Below, piece after piece: positions 5,831 to 9,952 of a stretch of DNA of 9,952 nt. This DNA is from Bacillota bacterium (lineage in GTDB: Bacteria > Bacillota > Desulfitobacteriia > Desulfitobacteriales > JAJXUE01), in the NCBI GenBank assembly GCA_021786555.1, contig JAJYNB010000203.1, forward strand, positions 1 through 9,952, written 5' to 3'. Each line of letters starts with the position of its first letter. The first letter of the stretch is position 1. The notes under the pieces were generated by a model. That model saw only the letters and a program-made list of their open reading frames with translations. It searched no databases and was not told the DNA's origin. A program made the translations under genes and the position numbers.

Positions 5831-7729
5831 TTACTTTCCGCCCACTGTCAGCTCTACAACCTTCTCCAGCGGCACCGGACCTGCATCTCCGAAACCCAGG
5901 GTGCCTTTGGGTGTAACAGCGAAGAGCAGCCGGTCCGGGCCGGACCAGCCCATAAACTGACCTGGATAGATAATGGGGCAAGGTACTTGTTCACCTTTGC
6001 GGTACAGCCACAGCACATTGGCATCCCCTAAGACCGCGTTGATATTGCCATCAGGTGACCACAGGCTGAAGGACTGGGGGAAAAGGACGTCGTCCGGTAA
6101 TGGGGTAAACTGTCCGCTTTGTTCATCTACCGTGAATAATTGCTGTTTGGCGGGAAACGCCGACTGTCTGGTAACTTGAGAGCGGCTGGCTGTCAGCTCT
6201 CCATCGGGCCGCCAGCCTTGGTAGGTGATCTCCTGCTGGGCAGGTATGGACGTCAACGTTTTACCTTTCACATCCATAACCCGGGCCAGGGTCCAAGGTT
6301 CCCCGAGCCTGTCCTGATTGGTAACCAGCAGGAAGCGGCTGCTGTCCGGCGCCCAGCCGGCAAAAGTCTCGTCACGATTGCCGACTTGCAGGCGCAGTCC
6401 CGTAGCTAAATTAAGCAGCATCACGCTTTCGGCAGTGTGATAGGCTAAAAACCTGCCGTCCGGCGAAAAGACAGGCTCGTAATACTGGTGTCCTGCAGTT
6501 TCTTGCTGTAGTACCTCGTCACCTTGGGCAGTGTGTAAAATCAGCTTGCCGCCATTTTCAGGACCGTTCCATCCAGGGTATTCATCTATCTGATAGGCAG
6601 CAGCCCCGTTTAGGCTTAAGGCAAAAGTGGTTATCAGTTCGTTGCCGGCCTTAGTCAATACCTGCTGCCGGCCGCTGTCTACATCCAAAGTGATCAAGCG
6701 GGGGCTGCCTGATGCGTATTCTATCCCGGCCAGCACCGGACCCGTGTTCGTCCTGAACATTCGTACGTCCCGCAGGGGTGGAGTCTTAACTTGATAAACC
6801 TTTTCCGATTCTACAAAGGCGTTGCTCTGGAGCGCTGCCAGGTAGTTTTGCAGCAGCTGCCGTTTCCAGTCCTCCAGGGAGGGGTCGGCCAATAGCTCGC
6901 CATAACCCTGCTTATCTCCCGCATCTTGCAGGCAGCGTAGCTGCTCCAGCAATAGGTGAGGGTCGCCAGGCAGCACCTTCAGCCCCTCAGCTAAGATGCG
7001 CTTCTTCTCCGTCAGCTTCTGGTCGTAACTTCGGGCATAGTTCAAAAAATACTGGGCCAGGGCCGGGGTAATGCCGTCCACCGCCAAATCCTGGGGCGTA
7101 AATGAACCCACGGTTTGCTCAAATTCTTTCGTCTTGTTAAGCCGCAGGTACCTGGAGGCCAGTTCCAGCTTGTATGTGGCTTGAGGGTCCAGCTGGATAA
7201 TTTTCTGCAAGGTTTGTATACTCAAGTCTGCCGGCATGCCCAAGACTGTATCGTAGAGCTGCTCCGCCAAAAGCTGCGTTACGTGCGGGTTATCCGGGCC
7301 GTACTTGAGGGCATCCTCCAGGTACATCCTCGCCAGGTCGCTGCCCTGTGGCTGCTTGGCGATTTCCGCTTGGGCCAGAGCTAACTTGCTCTGCACCAAG
7401 AGCGGGTAGAGAGATTTGCCCCTGCCGGCGTCCCTGGCCAGCAGAGACGATAAAAGTTTGTCCGCTTCGCTCCAGTCCTTTTGAGCCAGCATCACCTTTG
7501 CGATTTTCACCTCGACATCCCAGTTGTCAGGACTGGCCTTTAAGGCCAGATTATACTCTTCCAGAGCTAGGCCATAATTGCCCTCTGCCAGCGCTTCGTC
7601 TCCCTTGCGGGTGTAACGTTGCAGGGGACTGAAATTGCCGATAAGCCAGATTGTCCAAAGAACAGCCAGGAGAACCCCTGCTGAAATTCCCAGACCTTTT
7701 AGTCTGGGCTTCCCTTGCCAGTGCTTCAC
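5831..7729 (-). CDS. Membrane-anchored TPR and beta-propeller protein
   Basis: The product is 632 aa. A short basic cytoplasmic N-terminus (1-12) is followed by one membrane segment (about 13-32, GISAGVLLAVLWTIWLIG) with no cleavage site, so the rest should lie outside the membrane. TPR-like helical pairs run from about 38 to 300 (YTRKGDEALAEGNYGLALEE is a clear repeat). From about 325 to the end there are PD40/WD40-like blades, with FSPDGRFLAYH at about 420-430, GWAPDSSRFLLVT at about 458-470 and LWSPDGNINAVLG at about 555-567. The likely role is a surface scaffold binding other proteins; no catalytic site is visible. GTG 7729 is the start, with AAGGGA 9 nt upstream, and it overlaps the stop of the small upstream ORF as GTGA. 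A lookalike is the TolB type of propeller protein, but the order of domains differs. Confidence 0.85.
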   Translation of the reverse strand: MKHWQGKPRLKGLGISAGVLLAVLWTIWLIGNFSPLQRYTRKGDEALAEGNYGLALEEYNLALKASPDNWDVEVKIAKVMLAQKDWSEADKLLSSLLARDAGRGKSLYPLLVQSKLALAQAEIAKQPQGSDLARMYLEDALKYGPDNPHVTQLLAEQLYDTVLGMPADLSIQTLQKIIQLDPQATYKLELASRYLRLNKTKEFEQTVGSFTPQDLAVDGITPALAQYFLNYARSYDQKLTEKKRILAEGLKVLPGDPHLLLEQLRCLQDAGDKQGYGELLADPSLEDWKRQLLQNYLAALQSNAFVESEKVYQVKTPPLRDVRMFRTNTGPVLAGIEYASGSPRLITLDVDSGRQQVLTKAGNELITTFALSLNGAAAYQIDEYPGWNGPENGGKLILHTAQGDEVLQQETAGHQYYEPVFSPDGRFLAYHTAESVMLLNLATGLRLQVGNRDETFAGWAPDSSRFLLVTNQDRLGEPWTLARVMDVKGKTLTSIPAQQEITYQGWRPDGELTASRSQVTRQSAFPAKQQLFTVDEQSGQFTPLPDDVLFPQSFSLWSPDGNINAVLGDANVLWLYRKGEQVPCPIIYPGQFMGWSGPDRLLFAVTPKGTLGFGDAGPVPLEKVVELTVGGK

Positions 7730-7857
7730 AATCCCGCTTCCCTTCTGAGATGTTCCAGCCGCCAGTTCCAGTCAAACATCAGGGTGTCTGGGGTCGGTAC
7801 TATACTCTCTGCCCAAGCATTCTCCAAAAACCACCATAATTCCTGTTTCATGCTCAA
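7726..7857 (-). CDS. Small Trp-rich protein coupled to the TPR/propeller gene
   Basis: The reading frame encodes 41 aa from ATG 7851, or 43 aa from TTG 7857. The TTG has AAGGG 5 nt upstream, while the ATG would sit 11 nt away. The product is soluble in character, with four Trp, a central PTPDTLMFDWNWRLEHLRRE stretch and no membrane segment. I do not recognise it. Its TGA overlaps the GTG of the propeller gene by 4 nt, the classic arrangement for translational coupling. This, and the extended -10 promoter about 40 nt upstream, are the reasons to call it. It might instead be the C-terminal remnant of a larger lost gene. Confidence 0.5.
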   Translation of the reverse strand: MSMKQELWWFLENAWAESIVPTPDTLMFDWNWRLEHLRREAGL

Positions 7858-7900
7858 CGGTACCCTTATCATAAGCGGGGCAAAGGGACAGAGATACCAC

Positions 7901-7909
7901 TTTATACCA
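7901..7909 (-). promoter_or_regulatory. Possible extended -10 promoter for the small ORF and propeller gene
   Basis: On the minus strand TGG is followed by TATAAA (7906-7901). No good -35 is seen at 16-18 nt, so it relies on the extended -10. The start of transcription would be near 7894, about 37 nt before TTG 7857. Confidence 0.35.
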
Positions 7910-8256
7910 TTGGCAAACTGACGGATATGTCAGAAATGTACAATAATCTTTGAAGATATATAGGAAACGCAAGCTTCGAGATAAGGACGGAATTATAGAA
8001 CCGTTCCCCCCCGCGAGTGATGTATTGGACTGACATTTCTGCTCAATAGAACCGGCAGTATGCCGATCTAGGCTGAGAAGTCGTAATAATACTACCCTCC
8101 CACGCACGTAGGGGGGCAGCATTGTCTATAATTGGAAGTTGAAAACGGTCATTAAAACGCAGCAATGGGTAATTGGAGTTGCAGGGGCTATAGAAAAACA
8201 GGATTTGCGGTCTGGCGTGTAGTATAGAGGTTGATAGAAACGAAGTATCTGCGAAA
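7910..8256. other. Accessory intergenic DNA with gene fragments
   Basis: No intact gene. It carries the 43-bp copy of part of the resistance gene (7980-8022), a small inverted repeat CTGAC-6-GTCAG (7918-7933) and CGGCAGTATGCCG (8053-8065). Bases 8124-8136 (TCTATAATTGGAA) recur at 5361-5373. A 116-codon minus-strand frame crosses the 43-bp copy in antisense, which argues against it being a gene. Confidence 0.5.
7980..8022 (+). repeat. Exact 43-bp fragment of the ant(6)-like gene (copy 1)
   Basis: This is identical over 43 bases to 8741-8783, inside the downstream resistance gene, in the same orientation, and includes the same run of seven C. The corresponding peptide is DKDGIIEPFPPASD. Sequence on both sides is unrelated to the gene, so it is a sharply bounded fragment and not the eroded edge of a longer copy. 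Confidence 0.95.
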
Positions 8257-8293
8257 CTATATTGCGTAAATGCCCCGTTTCACGAAATAAGGT
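8257..8293 (-). repeat. Left Xer/lox-like site flanking the resistance gene
   Basis: Read on the minus strand it starts ACCTTATTTCGTGAAAC and ends in TATAG. It matches the right-hand site at 14 of 18 bases in the core (8286-8269 against 9292-9309) and 11 of 13 over the first 13 bases. Four bases are missing in its right arm. Similarity ends at the edges, so the two sites are discrete elements. They are in opposite orientation around the gene. Functional status is inferred. Confidence 0.55.
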
Positions 8294-8365
8294 GTGAGAT
8301 TTTAGCATCCCGCGATAGATTTTTAAACACAAACTTTGAAGCTTTTATCGTAAAGGACGGTAGCA

Positions 8366-9243
8366 ATGAAAATGCGTAGTGAACAGCAAATGATGGATTT
8401 AATAATTGATACCGGGAAAAATGATCAGCGCATTAGAGCTGTTATAATGAGCGGTTCAAGGGCTAATCTAAATGCCAAAAAGGATGTTTTTCAAGATTTC
8501 GATATTATCTATGTTGTAACGAGTGTCGGTTCTTTTGTATCTGATCATAGTTGGATAAGAATCTTTGGTGAGATGATGATTATGCAGATGCCAAAGTCTG
8601 ACAGACTTATCTCTGACACAGATGACGGAAGTTTTACCTACCTTATGCAATTTACCGATGGTAACCGTATCGATTTAGGCTTAGTACAAATTGATAAAAT
8701 CAATCTTATGAAGCGGGAAAGCCAAAGTCTACTTCTTCTTGATAAGGACGGAATTATAGAACCGTTCCCCCCCGCGAGTGATGCCGATTTTATCGTTAAG
8801 CAGCCGACTGAGAAGATGTTCAATGACTGTTGTAATGAGTTTTGGTGGATATGTACTTATGTAGCCAAAGGAATATGGCGTGATGAAGTGCCATACGCAA
8901 TGTGCATGTATGATAGGTTTCTGAGAGATATGCTTTTTGAAATGATAAACTGGTATATAGGTATAAAGACGGATTTTACTATTAGCGTAGGCAAATGCGG
9001 GAAACATTTTAAAAAGTATCTTGAAGCTGAAATTTGGGATATGACCTCAAAACTCACTGTGATAGTAACTATGATAATCTATGGAAAGCATTATTTACGG
9101 CGGGCAATTTATTTAGGATTACGGCAGAAAAGGTTGCAGACCATTTTGGCTTTTTATATCCATATGGTTATGATAAACGTGTGACCGCACATTTAAATCA
9201 TGTAAAGGAGTTGCCAAAAACTGTAGAAGAAATGTATTCTTGA
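8366..9243 (+). pseudogene. aadE: Aminoglycoside 6-adenylyltransferase ANT(6), one-base frameshift
   Basis: ANT(6) enzymes move AMP from ATP to the 6-hydroxyl of streptomycin, inactivating it. Here AAAGGA (8352-8357) precedes ATG 8366 by 8 nt. The nucleotidyltransferase signature GSRAN (30-34) and the carboxylates of QDFD (43-46) are intact. The frame is correct through about residue 229, then leaves the family sequence at AAAA (9049-9052). The expected C-terminus (DSNYDNLWKALFTAGNLFR and on to PKTVEEMYS) continues in the next frame to TGA 9243. One extra A would restore 292 aa, the usual length. As written the product is 272 aa with 43 foreign residues. The cause could be mutation, an error in a homopolymer, or slippage. 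Composition is more AT-rich than the neighbours, consistent with transfer. The chromosomal aadK is the main alternative name. Confidence 0.9.
8741..8783 (+). repeat. 43-bp segment of the ant(6)-like gene (copy 2)
   Basis: This is the in-gene partner of 7980-8022. It spans codons for DKDGIIEPFPPASD, with a C7 run at 8765-8771. The copies are direct repeats 761 bp apart, so recombination between them would delete the left site and the first part of the gene. Confidence 0.95.
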
Positions 9244-9284
9244 GGTATTTAAAGCGCCCCATTTATTTGTGTCTTGCCTTCGGG

Positions 9285-9325
9285 ACCTAACTTCGTGTAA
9301 CAGCGTATTAGCAAACTTAGTATAG
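9285..9325 (+). repeat. Right Xer/dif-like (or lox-like) site
   Basis: The 28 bases 9290-9317 fit the 11-6-11 layout of a Firmicutes dif site: arms ACTTCGTGTAA and ATTAGCAAACT around CAGCGT. Against the B. subtilis dif arms as I recall them, about 8 of 11 and 7 of 11 bases agree. The 34 bases 9288-9321 also fit a lox-like 13-8-13 arrangement, with CTAACTTCGTGTA as left arm. It starts 41 bp after the resistance gene stop and pairs with the inverted site at 8257-8293. Confidence 0.5.
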
Positions 9326-9341
9326 ATGAAAGTGGTTAGGC

Positions 9342-9520
9342 CGCGGTATGGGACGATAGCCCTATAAGAGTTCCCTATTCAGAAATAACAAATATCGCAT
9401 TCGACAGTAGATATGTCGAGGTATTTTCTAAATACATAAATGAGCCGCCCTTCATCAAGTGAGACGGTTAGTTCTTTAGAAATAAGGGCCTCCGGCATAT
9501 GGTAGAGACATACTACCTCG
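9342..9520. other. Intergenic DNA with nested inverted repeats before the Nudix promoter
   Basis: CGAGGTA (9417-9423) pairs with TACCTCG (9514-9520), the latter abutting the -35 hexamer. Inside them TTTCTAAA (9425-9432) pairs with TTTAGAAA (9475-9482). A separate TCGACA-7-TGTCGA occurs at 9401-9419. On the minus strand a 39-codon frame (ATG 9498 to TGA 9379) reads like protein (LISKELTVSLDEGRLIY) but has no ribosome site at a normal distance. It may be a gene remnant. No recognised RNA family. Confidence 0.4.
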
Positions 9521-9550
9521 TTGACTCTAAGTGCGCATTATCCATATAAT
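9521..9550 (+). promoter_or_regulatory. Strong sigma-A promoter for the Nudix gene
   Basis: The -35 TTGACT (9521-9526) and a perfect -10 TATAAT (9545-9550) are separated by 18 nt. Transcription would start near 9557, giving a leader of about 39 nt before ATG 9596. An inverted-repeat arm ends at base 9520, directly against the -35. Confidence 0.75.
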
Positions 9551-9595
9551 TATTGTTAAAGTTGCTATAAGACTAACAAATCAGAGGGATCGGTC

Positions 9596-9952
9596 ATGAA
9601 GGAAGTAACCGCAGCAATTATCCTAAAGGAAAACCAAGTCCTAGTTGCCCAAAGAGCGCCGGGTGAAAACTTAGAAGGCAAATGGGAGTTCCCGGGTGGA
9701 AAAGTCGAACCGGGGGAGACTCCTCAGGACTGCCTAAAGCGTGAAATAAGAGAAGAACTTGACATTGAGATAGAGGTTCTGGATTTTTTCGATGAAAGCA
9801 TCTATACATATGAAAGCGGAAAAATCAAGCTGCTGGCTTTCTGGTGCAAGTGGATTTCAGGGGACATCACTCTGAAAGTGCACAGCCAGATCGTGTGGGC
9901 CAGTCACTATGAGCTGGATTCATTTGACTTTGCCCCTGCAGATATTCCGCTG
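9596..9952 (+). CDS. MutT/NudG-type Nudix hydrolase, 3'-truncated by window edge
   Basis: The 119 visible residues cover nearly all of a typical 130-aa single-domain Nudix protein. The Nudix box spans residues 35-57: Gly35, Glu41, then REIREEL with the Mg-binding glutamates, and Asp56 where the consensus has Gly, as in many MutT proteins. The N-terminal pattern AAIILKENQVLVAQR and the LEGKWEFPGGKVEPGE block resemble 8-oxo-dGTP or CTP pyrophosphohydrolases (MutT, NudG), which cleave damaged or unusual nucleoside triphosphates to monophosphate and pyrophosphate. AGAGGG (9583-9588) lies 7 nt before the ATG. It has its own promoter and appears separate from the resistance gene. The substrate cannot be told apart within this group. 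Confidence 0.93.
   Translation, partial: MKEVTAAIILKENQVLVAQRAPGENLEGKWEFPGGKVEPGETPQDCLKREIREELDIEIEVLDFFDESIYTYESGKIKLLAFWCKWISGDITLKVHSQIVWASHYELDSFDFAPADIPL

Noticed and set aside
7772..8122. 116-codon minus-strand open frame
   Set aside because: It runs antisense through the 43-bp resistance-gene fragment, resembles no family, and covers the small ORF and promoter region in another frame.
9285..9341. Integron attC reading: ACCTAAC and GTTAGGC 57 bp apart
   Set aside because: The outer boxes fit the RYYYAAC/GTTRRRY pattern, but the inner boxes do not pair well, no integrase or attI is seen, and the left flanking site lacks a matching GTTRRRY. The Xer/dif-like reading explains both sites.
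1..9952. tRNA, rRNA, CRISPR array, intact insertion sequence or transposase
   Set aside because: No tRNA-like loop sequence, regularly spaced repeats, or transposase/integrase motifs were seen on either strand by eye.

Overview
The window looks like chromosomal DNA of a Gram-positive bacterium, most likely a Clostridia-type Firmicute. The signs are strong AGGAGG-type ribosome sites, GTG and TTG starts, intrinsic terminators with U-tracts, a bacterial SNF2 protein with the Firmicutes-type associated domain, and an ANT(6)-type aminoglycoside resistance gene. The assignment rests on these features only. Most genes have mid-range base composition; the stretch from about 7.9 to 9.5 kb is visibly more AT-rich and looks acquired.

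Layout. (1) 1-1964, plus strand: the C-terminal two thirds of a SNF2 helicase-like ATPase, cut by the window edge. (2) 1982-4987, minus strand: an extended -10 promoter, a small DUF2294-like gene, a large structured element ending in a U-tract, then a divergent Nif3-like gene translationally coupled to an MFS metabolite transporter. The U-tract hairpin lies between the promoter and the coupled pair, and I see no good second promoter, so termination or read-through there probably sets transporter expression. (3) 4991-5774: gene-poor DNA with a short SNF2-like relic, a clean plus-strand terminator and small hairpins. (4) 5831-7857, minus strand: a membrane-anchored TPR plus beta-propeller protein, preceded by an unlisted Trp-rich 41-43 aa ORF that overlaps it by 4 nt. 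(5) about 7910-9520: an accessory segment with an ant(6)/aadE-like gene broken by a one-base frameshift in an A-tract, and an exact 43-bp copy of part of that gene upstream. (6) 9521-9952, plus strand: a strong sigma-A promoter driving a MutT-type Nudix hydrolase that runs off the window.

The most interesting structure is around the resistance gene. Two related ~40-bp sequences (8257-8293 on minus, 9285-9325 on plus) lie in inverted orientation on either side of it. The right one fits the 11-6-11 layout of a Firmicutes dif/XerCD site, and also a lox-like 13-8-13 layout. Inverted Xer-type sites around a resistance gene resemble the pdif modules known from Acinetobacter plasmids, so this could be a Firmicutes counterpart. 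That is an inference from two sites. The 43-bp duplicate outside the left site suggests an earlier or rearranged copy of the same cassette.
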